Made by a program: the position numbers and the translations under genes. From Amycolatopsis vastitatis (GTDB lineage: Bacteria > Actinomycetota > Actinomycetes > Mycobacteriales > Pseudonocardiaceae), in contig NZ_NMUL01000049.1 of assembly GCF_002234595.1 (NCBI RefSeq), forward strand, positions 1 to 64,000: DNA of 64,000 nucleotides, in the 5' to 3' direction. The notes beneath the pieces are model-generated. The model had not been told where the DNA came from. It saw only the letters and a program-made list of their open reading frames with translations, and made no database searches. This document shows positions 1 through 8,619 of this stretch, in pieces (position 1 is the stretch's first letter; every line of letters starts with the position of its first letter).

Positions 1-269
1 CACGCGGACAAGGCCTACGACATTCCCGCCCTGCGCGACTGGCTCCGTCAGCGCGGGATCGTCCCGCGCATCGCCCGCAAGAGTGTCGAATCCGGCGACA
101 AACTCGGCCGGCACCGCTGGGTCATCAAGCGCACAATCGCCTGGCTGGCCGGATACCGGCGCCTGACCATCCGCTACGAACGCAAACCCGCCCACTACCT
201 CGCCTTCCTCACCCTCGGCGCCGCCATCACCTGCTACAAGAAAACTCACCAAATGAGACACGCTCTAAG
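1..269 (+). mobile_element. Right part of an IS5-family insertion sequence
   Basis: The transposase is followed by CCAAATGAGACACGCTCTAA (249-268), which read in reverse is a plausible IS5-type terminal inverted repeat. The left end is outside the window, so the repeat pair and target duplication cannot be checked. The stretch after it (270-567) holds no recognisable gene, only two hairpins. Confidence 0.65.
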
Positions 270-286
270 GTCATTTCAACGCTGTC

Positions 287-312
287 TCCTGCATAATGAC
301 TATTATGCAGGA
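287..312. other. AT-rich perfect hairpin or operator-like palindrome
   Basis: TCCTGCATAAT (287-297) and ATTATGCAGGA (302-312) form an 11-bp perfect inverted repeat around the 4-base loop GACT. It lies just outside the IS5 end, is AT-rich for this genome, and has no T-run, so an operator of a lost regulator is as likely as a terminator. Confidence 0.5.
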
Positions 313-567
313 AGTATCGATGGTGTCCGCTCAGGCTCCCTGCGCCGTCGAAGCTTATTCCAATGCCGTCGCGTTGACAGCAGATACGACTTCGTATCGT
401 TCGCGTCGGCCGGCACGCACACGTCAGATAGTGACGGCGTTGCTGGGCACCTCGACGGGCAGCTTCACCTGGCCTCATTCCGTCCGCGTTGACCACGATC
501 CGTGGCGCCTTGCTGTCCCGCGTTGCGCGAAAGGCCCAGGTTGGGCATTCGGCTCGCGATCTGCGAC

Positions 568-1110
568 TCACTGCCCGGTCCAGCAGTCCATGATGTCGGC
601 GCCGACGCGGCGGGCGGCTTCGGATCTGGACAGCGGTGGTTGCCCGAACCGCGCGGGCAGACCGCCGACGTCGATTCGCAGGACCAGGAAGTCCTTGTGC
701 ACGACGAGTGATCCGTCCGATTCGCGGTAGGCCTCCTGGCCGAGGCCGGGCATCGTGACCGGCTGCGTGACGTGGCTTCGCAGGGCGGTGAAGTACGCGG
801 TCGCGGCGGCGGTGCCGGCGAGTTCTTTGACCGTCAGCGTCATCGTGCCGACCGGGTAGGTATAACTGCAGGAGTACAGGTGGTCCGACCAGGTCGGCGT
901 CACCGGTCGGTCGAGCTGGAGCTGGAGGCTGAGCGAGATCTCGTGCTGCGCCTCGTCCGCGCAGACCATCGACGCAGCCTTCGACGGCGCGCCGGAGGCT
1001 AGGTGGGATGGCGCCACAGACGGTGTGTCGGCCGGAGCCGACGGCCTGCCGCAGCCGGCGGCCACGACCGCGGCGGTCGCGAGCAACGATGCCACGATCA
1101 GTCGGATCAC
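568..1110 (-). CDS. Secreted lipoprotein of unknown function
   Basis: The 180-residue product begins VIRLIVASLLATAAVVAAGC, a lipoprotein signal with an AAGC lipobox, followed by a Pro/Ser/Ala-rich linker. The mature part (about residues 50-180) resembles the small DUF3558-type domain of actinobacterial lipoproteins in size and style (SCSYTY, DIMDCW), but I do not assign the family firmly. I chose the GTG at 1110 because GGAGG lies 5 bases upstream and the signal peptide starts there; a longer reading frame begins at 1314 but its extra residues look non-coding and overlap the end of the DUF1996 gene. It is monocistronic, downstream of the DUF1996 gene on the same strand. Confidence 0.75.
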   Translation of the reverse strand: MIRLIVASLLATAAVVAAGCGRPSAPADTPSVAPSHLASGAPSKAASMVCADEAQHEISLSLQLQLDRPVTPTWSDHLYSCSYTYPVGTMTLTVKELAGTAAATAYFTALRSHVTQPVTMPGLGQEAYRESDGSLVVHKDFLVLRIDVGGLPARFGQPPLSRSEAARRVGADIMDCWTGQ

Positions 1111-1234
1111 GGGAACCTCCGTCCGGGCGAGGGGATGTCGGCGTCGAACCTCGTGGAAGCCGACCATCACCACGGGCGAAGAGGATGCGCCGGTGGTGAC
1201 GCATCCCCTCGGCCTCGGGTGCGGTCGAACGTCG

Positions 1235-2098
1235 CTACTGGACGCCGGTGGGCCGGCCGCAGTCCTTGCCCGCGTCGAGGCACATGGTGACCATGTGCTG
1301 CAGCTCCTTGACATCCCAGGCGTTGAAGAAGTCGGCGTGCATGCTGTAGGTCCCCATCCCGGCCGAAGTCTTCAGGACGGCGCCGTTGTTGGTGGGGTAC
1401 TTGAACAGGATGCTCAGCATCGGGATGGGTACCGGGAACCCGGCCGGGCACACGTTTTTGGTGCTGTAGGCGACGTGGCTGACGTGGTCGGGGCTGTCCA
1501 GGTGGACACCGTCCCAGCAGTCGGCGAAGTTCACCCGCACGTGCAGCTGATCGCCGGAGGCGCAGTTGGGTGCCTGTGGCAATGTCGGTGCGGTTGTCGA
1601 GCAGCCCCACAGGATGTTCTGGGCCTGCGAGGGGTTGGTGGCCTTCGCGTTTCCGGCGATCTCCTTGAACCCGAACGGATAGGGCTGCACGTTCTTCTTG
1701 CCGTTGGTCAGGTAGTAGATGGTGTCGCTCGCGGTGTGCACCGCCGTGTTGCCGTTGTAGAGCGTCGGCGCCCAGTACGAGGCGAAGTCGAGGTTGTTGA
1801 CACAGTTGGTGGTTCCGGCTCGGAGGCTGGCCGCGGTGGAGTTCGCGTTCGCGGCGGGATTGGACACGTAGTCGTGCAGGTGGGCCGACGCGCCGGGCTG
1901 GTTGGGGAAGAGAATGGCGTCGTCCTGATTCGTGTGCGTGTAGCTGCACAGGTTTTCGAACTTTCCGGTGAAACCGCCGCCGCCCACCGCGGCCGCATCC
2001 GGCACGCCGGTCGCGATGAGGCAGGCGAGTGCGGCGCCGCCGGCTGCGACTGTGCGGGTTGCCGGACGTCGAAGAGACTTTCGTAGCCCGAGTCGCAT
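1235..2098 (-). CDS. Secreted DUF1996 domain protein
   Basis: The 287-residue product has a long signal peptide (Arg-rich start, hydrophobic core, cleavage near DAAAVG) and a DUF1996 domain through the rest: conserved FENLCSYTHTNQDD, ASAHLHDYV, ASYWAPTLYN and FADCWDG stretches. The family is common in actinomycete and fungal secretomes; its biochemical role is unknown. The start at 2098 is the first Met before the signal peptide, with GAAGGAG upstream. It is transcribed divergently from the two-component system, so 2099-2311 must hold both promoters; no clear palindrome is visible there. Confidence 0.9.
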   Translation of the reverse strand: MRLGLRKSLRRPATRTVAAGGAALACLIATGVPDAAAVGGGGFTGKFENLCSYTHTNQDDAILFPNQPGASAHLHDYVSNPAANANSTAASLRAGTTNCVNNLDFASYWAPTLYNGNTAVHTASDTIYYLTNGKKNVQPYPFGFKEIAGNAKATNPSQAQNILWGCSTTAPTLPQAPNCASGDQLHVRVNFADCWDGVHLDSPDHVSHVAYSTKNVCPAGFPVPIPMLSILFKYPTNNGAVLKTSAGMGTYSMHADFFNAWDVKELQHMVTMCLDAGKDCGRPTGVQ

Positions 2099-2311
2099 GG
2101 TCTTGGTGCTCCTTCGCTGGAGTTGCGACCTGGTCCTCCGACCAGCTCGCCTACCGGGGATCTGAGGCCCGCGGTCAGCGTAGAGCGGTGACGATGTGGT
2201 GATCATGTGTGGCAGATTTGAATTCTCACATCTTGTCTCCGCGTCCATTCGAGCAACGCCGCGGGCGCGTCTATGGCGTTCGACGATCACGCTCGTTAAA
2301 ATGCACTCACC

Positions 2312-2983
2312 ATGCGGCTGCTGATCGTCGAGGACGAGGGTTACATGGCGAAACTGCTGGGCCGTGGTTTCGCCGAAGAAGGCTACGCGACCGACATCGC
2401 CGAAAGTGGTTCCCAAGCACTGGTGACCGCCGCGTCGATGGAACACGACGCGGCGATCCTCGACGTGATGCTCCCGGATGTGGACGGCTTCGAGCTGTGC
2501 GCCCGGCTGCGGCAGTCGGGCTGGCACGTGCCGGTCCTGATGCTCACCGCCCGCGACTCGGTGTCCGATCGGGTCAAAGGCCTGGACGCGGGCGCCGACG
2601 ACTACCTGTGCAAGCCCTTCAGCTTCGTCGAACTGTGCGCGCGGGTGCGCGCGCTGACCCGCCGCGCGGGTGTCGGGCGCGACGTCGCCGTGCGGCTGCA
2701 GGCCGGCTCGCTCAGGCTGGACCCGTTGAGCCGGCGGGTCTGGTCCGGCGCGTCGGAGGTCTACCTCTCGGCGACGGAGTTCACGCTCCTCGAACTGCTG
2801 ATGCACCACCAGGACCAGGTGCTGACCCGCTCGCGGATCCTCGACCAGGTCTGGGGCTACCGCTATCCGGTCACCTCGAACGTGGTCGACCAATATGTCC
2901 GCTACCTGCGGCACAAAGTCGGTCAGGACCTGATCGAGACCGTTCGTGGCGTCGGCTACCGGTTGCGGGTCACGTGCCCCTGA
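2312..2983 (+). CDS. OmpR/PhoB-type response regulator
   Basis: The 223-residue product has a receiver domain (1-115) with acidic residues E7-D8, phosphoacceptor D51 in LDVMLP, T79 and K101 (CKPF). A winged-helix DNA-binding domain follows (about 125-220) and ends with the usual RTVRGVGYRL-type wing (here ETVRGVGYRL). It overlaps the sensor kinase gene by 10 bases, so the two are translated together. The signal is unknown; similar pairs in actinomycetes often sense envelope stress or metals. Confidence 0.93.
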   Translation: MRLLIVEDEGYMAKLLGRGFAEEGYATDIAESGSQALVTAASMEHDAAILDVMLPDVDGFELCARLRQSGWHVPVLMLTARDSVSDRVKGLDAGADDYLCKPFSFVELCARVRALTRRAGVGRDVAVRLQAGSLRLDPLSRRVWSGASEVYLSATEFTLLELLMHHQDQVLTRSRILDQVWGYRYPVTSNVVDQYVRYLRHKVGQDLIETVRGVGYRLRVTCP

Positions 2984-4338
2984 ACCTTCCGGTCCGGACG
3001 CGTTTGACGGCCGTGTACGTGCTCACCGCCGCGGTGCTCACGGCGATCGGCATCGTGCTGTTCGCGGCGACCGTCGACCTGGGGCTGGACCACCGGCTGG
3101 ACGGCCAGCTCCGGTCGCGGGCGGTCCGGCTGGCCAGGGTGGTCTCGCGGGACGGCCCGGCCGCCGTGCACGCCATGACCCCGGCGCACGCGAACCTGCT
3201 GATCCAGCTGATCGACCCGAGCGGGAAGGCCGCCGCCGGGTCCCCCGACCTCGGCGGCGTCACTCTCCTCGACGCGGGTCAGGTCAAGTCCGCCCGGCGG
3301 GGCGGCGGCTACCGGACGGTCGGCAACGGGCCGGACTACCGTCTGTACGCGACACCGGCGGAAACCGCGGCCGGCATCTGGACCGTCGTCGTGGCGACGC
3401 CGCTGGACCTGCAGAACGACCTGACCAGGCGCGTGACCTGGTGGCTGAGCGGTGCCGCGGCCGTGACGGTGCTCGCCGGGGGCTGGGGCGCCTGGCTGCT
3501 GGCGGGTGCCGCGCTGAGACCCGTGGAACAGCTGCGCCGCGAGGTCTCCGGGATATCCGAAACCGATCCGTCCACGCCGGTGCGGGTGCCCGGCACCGGG
3601 GACGAGGTCGCCGCGCTGGCCGAGACCATGAACGCCCTGCTGGCCAGAATCTCGGCCGGACTCGCGCGCCAGCGGCAGTTCGTCGCGGATGCCTCGCACG
3701 AGGTCCGGACTCCGTTGACGAACCTGCGGACCACCTTGGAGCTGGCCGGTGCGCCGGGGCGCACCTTGCCGGAGTTGCGGGAGGCCGTCCGCCATTCGGA
3801 ACAGGAGACGATCCGGCTCGGCCGGCTGGTCGACGACCTGCTGGTGCTCGCGGCCGACGACGACCAGGTGCCCGTCGACCGGATGCCGGGCCAGCCGGTG
3901 CTGCCGTTGCTGCACGCCGCCGTCACCGCCGCCCGGCCGGTCGCCGCCGGGAAGAAGGTCGGCCTGCGAGTGGTGGCTGACGGCAGCCTGGCGGCGCCGC
4001 TGCATCCGGGACGGATCCGCCAGGTGCTGGACAACCTGGTCGCCAACGCACTCCGCCACGCCCCGCCGGGGTCGGAAGTCGTGCTCTCGGCCACCGCTGA
4101 CGGCGACGGCCTGCTGATCGAGGTGGCCGACGAGGGACCGGGATTCGCGGACGGATTCGCCGAGCACGCGTTCGAACGCTTCCGCCGGGCCGACACCGCC
4201 CGCTCCCGCACCGGTGGCGGCAGCGGCCTCGGTCTCGCGGTGGTGCGGGCCGTCGCGCGAGCACACGGCGGCGAGGCGGCCGCCGCGAACAGGCCGTCGG
4301 GTGGCGCCCTGGTCGGCATCCGTATCCCGCTCGGCTGA
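2974..4338 (+). CDS. Sensor histidine kinase, two TM helices, HAMP domain
   Basis: The 454-residue product starts at GTG 2974 inside the regulator gene; upstream in-frame sequence back to 2209 is non-coding. TM1 lies near residues 10-30 (AVYVLTAAVLTAIGIVLFAA), then an extracytoplasmic sensor of about 120 residues, TM2 near 160-180, and a HAMP linker. The dimerisation helix carries the phosphorylated H242 in ASHEVRTPL, followed by an HATPase_c domain with N-box NLVANALRH, G1 DEGPGF and G2 GGGSGLGLA. It is the partner of the regulator just upstream. The kinase and the ABC ATPase gene converge at 4339-4417, where no strong terminator hairpin is visible. Confidence 0.92.
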   Translation: MPLNLPVRTRLTAVYVLTAAVLTAIGIVLFAATVDLGLDHRLDGQLRSRAVRLARVVSRDGPAAVHAMTPAHANLLIQLIDPSGKAAAGSPDLGGVTLLDAGQVKSARRGGGYRTVGNGPDYRLYATPAETAAGIWTVVVATPLDLQNDLTRRVTWWLSGAAAVTVLAGGWGAWLLAGAALRPVEQLRREVSGISETDPSTPVRVPGTGDEVAALAETMNALLARISAGLARQRQFVADASHEVRTPLTNLRTTLELAGAPGRTLPELREAVRHSEQETIRLGRLVDDLLVLAADDDQVPVDRMPGQPVLPLLHAAVTAARPVAAGKKVGLRVVADGSLAAPLHPGRIRQVLDNLVANALRHAPPGSEVVLSATADGDGLLIEVADEGPGFADGFAEHAFERFRRADTARSRTGGGSGLGLAVVRAVARAHGGEAAAANRPSGGALVGIRIPLG

Positions 4339-4417
4339 CGCCTGGTAGCCCTATCGCACCACATGGCCGAGACGTGACGCCGTTCAGCATGATGCCGACC
4401 GTCCTCGTGTCCAGTGA

Positions 4418-5245
4418 TCAGTCGGCGGTCGTGCGGGCGCCGAGCAGCTCCCGGATGTGTGCCGTGGCGGTCGCGAACCCGGGCGCGGCCATCGTCGCCA
4501 CGTAGTCCCGGTCCCGGGGGAGGCCGACGTCGATGATCTCCAGCACGCTGCCGGGCCGGCTGCTCATCACGATCACCCGGTTCGACAGGTAGACGGCCTC
4601 GGCTATGGAGTGGGTGACCAGCAGGACAGTGGTCGCGGTCTCCCGCCAGATCCGGCGCAGCTCGACGTTCATCTGCTCCCGGGTCAACGCGTCGAGCGCG
4701 CCGAAGGGCTCGTCCATCAGCAGTACCGGAGGCTCGTGCACCAGCGCCCGGCACAGGGAAACCCGTTGCTGCATGCCGCCGGAGAGCTCGTGCGGCAGCG
4801 CGTCCTCGAACCCCCGCAGGCCGGTCATCCCGATCAGCGCCTCGACCCGTTCGCTCGCGCTGCCCCGTGGCAGGTGCCGCATTTCCGCCTGCAGCGCGAT
4901 GTTGCGGCGGACGGACCGCCATTCGAGCAGTGCGGCGCGCTGGAAGACGTAGCCGATGTCCGGCCGTGGCGCGGTGACGGGCAGGCCGAACAGCGACGCG
5001 GTGCCCGCCGACGGCTTCGTCAGGCCCGCGATCACCTTGAGCAGGGTGGACTTCCCGCAGCCTGAAGGGCCGACGATGGAGACGAACTCACCGGGTGCGA
5101 CGTCGAAGGACACGTCCCGCAACGCGGTGACCCGGGTGCGGCGGGCGGTGAACCGTACCGACACCTGCCCCATGGTCACCGCCGCGGAGCCGTCCTCGTC
5201 CGGCCGCGAGTCCGCATCGGGCCGGAACCTCATCCGTGTCGTCAT
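4418..5245 (-). CDS. ABC importer ATPase (SsuB/TauB/ThiZ class)
   Basis: The 275-residue ATPase has Walker A GPSGCGKST (59-67), Q-loop Q102, signature LSGGM (154-158), Walker B LLMDEP (175-180) and switch H212. The overall sequence matches the nitrate/sulfonate/taurine/pyrimidine importer class. The start at 5245 lies one base after the stop of the binding-protein gene, so the two are translationally coupled; an upstream Met overlapping that gene was not chosen. It is last in a three-gene operon (permease, binding protein, ATPase). The substrate is discussed under the binding protein. Confidence 0.9.
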   Translation of the reverse strand: MTTRMRFRPDADSRPDEDGSAAVTMGQVSVRFTARRTRVTALRDVSFDVAPGEFVSIVGPSGCGKSTLLKVIAGLTKPSAGTASLFGLPVTAPRPDIGYVFQRAALLEWRSVRRNIALQAEMRHLPRGSASERVEALIGMTGLRGFEDALPHELSGGMQQRVSLCRALVHEPPVLLMDEPFGALDALTREQMNVELRRIWRETATTVLLVTHSIAEAVYLSNRVIVMSSRPGSVLEIIDVGLPRDRDYVATMAAPGFATATAHIRELLGARTTAD

Positions 5246-5246
5246 T

Positions 5247-6260
5247 TCACGCCTTCGGGGCAAAGCCGGCGTCCCAGTATTCGCTGGGGGAGCCGGGGTT
5301 CTTCAGGACGCCGGACCTGGCGAACGTGTCGATGGTCGCCTGCCAGTCTTCGGCGGTGTCGACGCCGGGCGCCGAGGTCCGGGTGCGGTCGGTGTGCAAC
5401 AGCTTGATGGTGTCCTCCCACGACGTGGTCAGCACGCCGGCCGGGGGCAGCTGGGGGTTCACGCCTGCCATCGAGGCCACCGCGGCCGCCGGGTCGCCGA
5501 TCGCGGCGGTGAAGGACTCGCTGACGGCCGCGGCCATCTCCCGGACCAGGCCGGGACGGCCCTTGATGGTCGAGTCGTTCGTGACCAGGCCGGTGCTGTA
5601 GAAGTTCAAGCCGTGTTCGGCGAACCGGAGGAAGGACACCTGCTTGCCGCTCTTGTCGGCGAGAGTCGGGCCCTGGTCGTGGAAGAACCCGAGCAGTGCG
5701 TCGGCGCCTCCGCTGATGACCGCGGCGATCTTGCCGGCGGCGTCGACGTTCTGCAGGGTCACGTCCTTGGTGGACATGCCGAAGCCCCGCAGGAACGTGG
5801 GGAAGGTCGCGCTCAGCGCGTCCCCGGCCGTGGTCGCGATCGTCTTGCCCTTGAGGTCCTGGGGTTTGGTGATGTTCCGGTCGGAGAAGAACTCGACCGA
5901 TGCGGGCGTGCTCTGGAGGAAGACCCCGACACTGTGGACCGGCAAGCCGCTCGCGACGCCGGAGAGCAGCGCCGGCGTGTCGGCCCAGCCGAAGTCGGTC
6001 TTGCCGCCGCCGACTGCTTGGACGGTCTTGCCGGAGCCCTGCCCGGCCTGGATGGTCAGGTCGAGGCCGTGCTTCTTGAAGATCCCGTGGACCAGGCCGT
6101 AGTACAGGGGCGCGTGTTCGCCGTAGGGGTACCAGTTGAGGGTCAGGGTCAGCTTGCTCAGGCCCTGGGCATCCGGGGCGGTCGCGGCCGGACCGCCGCA
6201 GGCCGTCGCGAGCAAGAGGATCAACGGCGCGCACAACCAGCGCAGAGCACGGCTTCTCAT
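5247..6260 (-). CDS. NMT1/THI5-like substrate-binding lipoprotein
   Basis: The 337-residue product has a lipoprotein signal ending LLATAC. The mature protein begins with LNWYPYGEHAPLYYGL and KKHGLDLTI, the hallmark of the NMT1/THI5-like family that binds pyrimidine thiamine precursors, riboflavin precursors or sulfonates. None of the neighbours is a thiamine gene; the nearest enzymes are two enolase-superfamily proteins, so the ligand may instead be a carboxylate or lactone used by them. That link rests only on position and the shared operator region. GGAGAACC lies just upstream of the start. Confidence 0.88.
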   Translation of the reverse strand: MRSRALRWLCAPLILLLATACGGPAATAPDAQGLSKLTLTLNWYPYGEHAPLYYGLVHGIFKKHGLDLTIQAGQGSGKTVQAVGGGKTDFGWADTPALLSGVASGLPVHSVGVFLQSTPASVEFFSDRNITKPQDLKGKTIATTAGDALSATFPTFLRGFGMSTKDVTLQNVDAAGKIAAVISGGADALLGFFHDQGPTLADKSGKQVSFLRFAEHGLNFYSTGLVTNDSTIKGRPGLVREMAAAVSESFTAAIGDPAAAVASMAGVNPQLPPAGVLTTSWEDTIKLLHTDRTRTSAPGVDTAEDWQATIDTFARSGVLKNPGSPSEYWDAGFAPKA

Positions 6261-6288
6261 CGTTGCGGTTCTCCTTTGAGCCGGAGGA

Positions 6289-7170
6289 TCAGTAGGTGGC
6301 GGTGACCGGGCTGCTTCGCCTGCTCGAATGCCAAGGCAGCAGGAGGTGCTCGGCGACCTCGATGACGGCGAACAGCAGCACTCCGAGCAGCGACATGATG
6401 ATGAGTCCCGCGAACAGCATCGGGGTGTCGAGATTCCCGTTCGCCTGGAGGATTACGTAGCCGAGGCCCTCGTTCGCGCCGACGAACTCACCGACCACCG
6501 CGCCGGTGACGGCGAGGGTCGCCGCGACCTTGAGCCCGGAGAACAGGTGCGGCAGTGCCGCCGGGAACCGGATCTTGCGGAACGTCTGCAGCGGTTTGGC
6601 GCCCATCGTGGCGACGAGTTCGAGCAACTCGGGGTCGACCGACCGCAGCCCGGTGACCCCGGAGATGACGATCGGGAAGAACGCCATCAGCACCGCCACC
6701 ACGATCTTGGGCGGGGTGCCGAACCCGAGCCAGACGATGAACAGCGGCGCGATCGCGATCTTCGGAACGACCTGGGCGAACAGCAGCAACGGGTACAGCG
6801 TCCGCTCGACGGTCACCGAGTAGACCATCACGACGGCAGCCAGCACCCCGGCCACCGCGGCGAGGACGAAGCCGATGAGCGTCTCCCCGGTCGTGGTCAG
6901 CGTGTTCTGCCACAGGTACCCGCCCTGATCCACCATGACCTGCCAGGTGCGTCCGGGGGACGGGACGAGATAGCCCGGTACCCGGCCGAGCGCGGTGACC
7001 AGCCACCAGAGGAGCCCGCACGCCACGATCAGCGCCAGCGGACGCCACAGCCGGTCCACCCCGTCCCGCAGCCGATCGCGGGTGCGGGGGCCTGGCCGGA
7101 CGGAAACGCCCCGCAGACCGGCGTCCGGCCGCGACACTCGTTCATCGCCGCTGGTCGTGGGTACCGTCAC
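6289..7170 (-). CDS. ABC importer permease (SsuC/TauC/ThiX class)
   Basis: The 293-residue product has about 40 polar residues followed by six predicted membrane helices and the EAA-type loop (ELVATMGAKPLQTFRKIRFP) that contacts the ATPase. I chose GTG 7170 because GGGAGG lies 9 bases upstream; the frame is open back to 7521, but that part has non-coding character and overlaps the enolase gene. It is first in the importer operon, 28 bases before the binding-protein gene, and is transcribed divergently from the enolase gene at 7404 across the operator at 7221-7240. Confidence 0.88.
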   Translation of the reverse strand: MTVPTTSGDERVSRPDAGLRGVSVRPGPRTRDRLRDGVDRLWRPLALIVACGLLWWLVTALGRVPGYLVPSPGRTWQVMVDQGGYLWQNTLTTTGETLIGFVLAAVAGVLAAVVMVYSVTVERTLYPLLLFAQVVPKIAIAPLFIVWLGFGTPPKIVVAVLMAFFPIVISGVTGLRSVDPELLELVATMGAKPLQTFRKIRFPAALPHLFSGLKVAATLAVTGAVVGEFVGANEGLGYVILQANGNLDTPMLFAGLIIMSLLGVLLFAVIEVAEHLLLPWHSSRRSSPVTATY

Positions 7171-7220
7171 GGTCGGGATCCTCCCATCGGGGAAAGCTCG
7201 CTGCGGCCGGATCGCCCTGC

Positions 7221-7240
7221 TGCGGAAAGCGCTTTCCGCA
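7221..7240. promoter_or_regulatory. 20-bp perfect palindrome, LacI-type operator
   Basis: TGCGGAAAGCGCTTTCCGCA reads the same on both strands and has the central CG typical of LacI-family operators. It lies between the divergent starts at 7170 (importer) and 7404 (enolase 1), so one repressor could control both. The same GAAAGCGCTTTC core recurs at 8608-8619 in front of the LacI gene. Confidence 0.85.
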
Positions 7241-7403
7241 CCGAGCGGAACGGTCTGACGGGCGACTGTCAAATTCCTAACACCACGGGGAGAAGTACCG
7301 GCCGACATTTGAGGATTCACACCGAACTCACATGGGTGGCACATCGTCGTCGCCCTAAAGTGAATCTCCCGAGCGTGGATCGACCTGATCGAGGAGCGGC
7401 CCA

Positions 7404-8549
7404 GTGACAGGTGCGCCCAGTGCCGGCGACCGGGCCGAGCTGGCGGAGTTCGTCGTCGATCGGGTCGAGGCCTGGGCGATCGCGCTTCCCGCCGTCCGCC
7501 CCTTCGAGGGCCGGACCGCACCGCGCATTCTGGTCAAGGTCACCGCCGGCGGTGTGACGGGTTGGGGGGAGGCGACCCCCGCGCGCACCTGCGAAACGGC
7601 CGAATCGATCCTGACGACCATCGTGCACCACCTCGCCCCGGCGCTCGTCGGCCGGACGGCGTGGGACCTCGACGGGATCACGTCGGCCTTCGATCGGGCC
7701 GTCAACCGCGGGTTCACCATCGGCGCCCCGCTGGCCAAGGCGGCGGTGGACATGGCGTTGCACGACCTGGTCGGCCGGGCGCTGGGACTGTCGCTGGGGG
7801 TGTTGTGGGGAGCGCGGCGGACGGATCGGCTCGATCTGGGCTGGACGGTGGCCGGGCGGAGCGCCGCGGAAGCGGCCGACTCCGTCGCGGAGGGGCTGGA
7901 CCACGGCTACCGGGCGTTCAAGGTCGACCTCGGCCGGCTGGGCCGGGGTGAGGACGCGGGGATCGTCGAGGCGGTTCGCGCGGCGGCCTCCGACGCGGTG
8001 CTCTGGGCCGACGGAAATCAGTCGTACACAGTGGACAGTGCGCTGCGGGTCGCGGGACCGCTGGCCGACATCGGCGCGACCGTCTTCGAACAGCCGTTGC
8101 CGGCCAACGACATCGTCGGGCTCAAGCGACTGCGTGACGCGTCGCCGGTGCCCATCGCCCTGGACGAGAGCCTGCACCACCCCAGCGATCTGGCCACCTT
8201 CGTCCGGCTCGACGCGGTCGACGTCGCGGTCGCCAAGGTCCAGCGCAGCGGCGGCCTGACGCTGTCGCGGCGGCTGTGCGGCTTCGCCGAGGACTGCGGC
8301 ACGCCGCTCATGGGCTCCGGGCTCGCTGATTCGGATCTCGGGCTCGCGGCATCGTTGCACCTGTTCGCCGCGTACGACATCGGCACGCCGGTCGACCTGG
8401 CCGGGCGTCAGTTCGTCCGGTCCCCGTATGCCACCGGCCGCACGGTCACGGTCGTCGACGGCGCGGCCGAGGTGCCGACCGGTCCGGGACTCGGCGTCGA
8501 CGTCGACGAGCAGGCCGTGCGGTCCCTGGCCGTGGACCTGCTGGGCTGA
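7404..8549 (+). CDS. Enolase-superfamily enzyme, muconate-lactonizing subgroup, altered base motif
   Basis: The 381-residue product has an N-terminal capping domain (about 15-140) and a TIM-barrel domain. Metal ligands appear intact: D203 (ADGNQ), E229 (FEQPL), D254 (LDES), with a lysine in AKVQRSGG as the second base. The first base motif, normally K-x-K, reads K173-V-D175, so the usual catalytic lysine is replaced by aspartate; the paralogue at 9741 keeps K-V-K. The chemistry may therefore differ, for example one-base catalysis or a substrate-binding role. GTG 7404 has GAGGAG upstream. The substrate is unknown; sugar-acid, lactone and dipeptide epimerase roles all occur in this family. Confidence 0.85.
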   Translation: MTGAPSAGDRAELAEFVVDRVEAWAIALPAVRPFEGRTAPRILVKVTAGGVTGWGEATPARTCETAESILTTIVHHLAPALVGRTAWDLDGITSAFDRAVNRGFTIGAPLAKAAVDMALHDLVGRALGLSLGVLWGARRTDRLDLGWTVAGRSAAEAADSVAEGLDHGYRAFKVDLGRLGRGEDAGIVEAVRAAASDAVLWADGNQSYTVDSALRVAGPLADIGATVFEQPLPANDIVGLKRLRDASPVPIALDESLHHPSDLATFVRLDAVDVAVAKVQRSGGLTLSRRLCGFAEDCGTPLMGSGLADSDLGLAASLHLFAAYDIGTPVDLAGRQFVRSPYATGRTVTVVDGAAEVPTGPGLGVDVDEQAVRSLAVDLLG

Positions 8550-8607
8550 TCGGCGGAGGCGACTCGTGCGACAAGTCAGCGACCTTCATGGCGAACACGG
8601 CCGAAGA

Positions 8608-8619
8608 GAAAGCGCTTTC
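8608..8619. promoter_or_regulatory. LacI-type operator abutting the repressor start
   Basis: GAAAGCGCTTTC is a 12-bp perfect palindrome ending at the base before the ATG at 8620. It shares the core of the 7221-7240 site. Its position over the ribosome binding region suggests autorepression of the LacI gene, and of enolase 2 coupled to it. Confidence 0.75.

Larger units (their letters stand above)
1..492 (+). pseudogene. IS5-family DDE transposase, C-terminal part with shifted stop
   Basis: The frame enters from the left edge with HADKAYDI, then RRGIVPRIARK-like and RRLTIRYER stretches typical of the C-terminal catalytic half of IS5-type transposases; the glutamate of the DDE triad lies in RYER. 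Related elements usually end Y-K-K-L-T-K-stop at the element end. Here the codons at 238-246 carry one extra A (aag aaa act), so the frame misses the tga at about 254 and runs through the terminal repeat into host DNA, stopping only at 490-492. Everything after about 252 is therefore not real transposase. The 5' part lies outside the window, so activity cannot be judged. Confidence 0.8.

Noticed and set aside
1167..1949. Long open frame (260 codons) overlapping the DUF1996 gene
   Set aside because: It lies on the same strand in another frame of a well-supported secreted protein and is Arg/Pro/Gln-rich, typical of a high-GC shadow.
2209..2973. Upstream extension of the histidine kinase frame
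   Set aside because: It overlaps the whole response-regulator gene out of frame; the GTG at 2974 gives a normal kinase N-terminus with the first membrane helix.
4339..4417. Terminator between the kinase and the ABC ATPase genes
   Set aside because: The 79-base convergent gap has no stem longer than a few base pairs.
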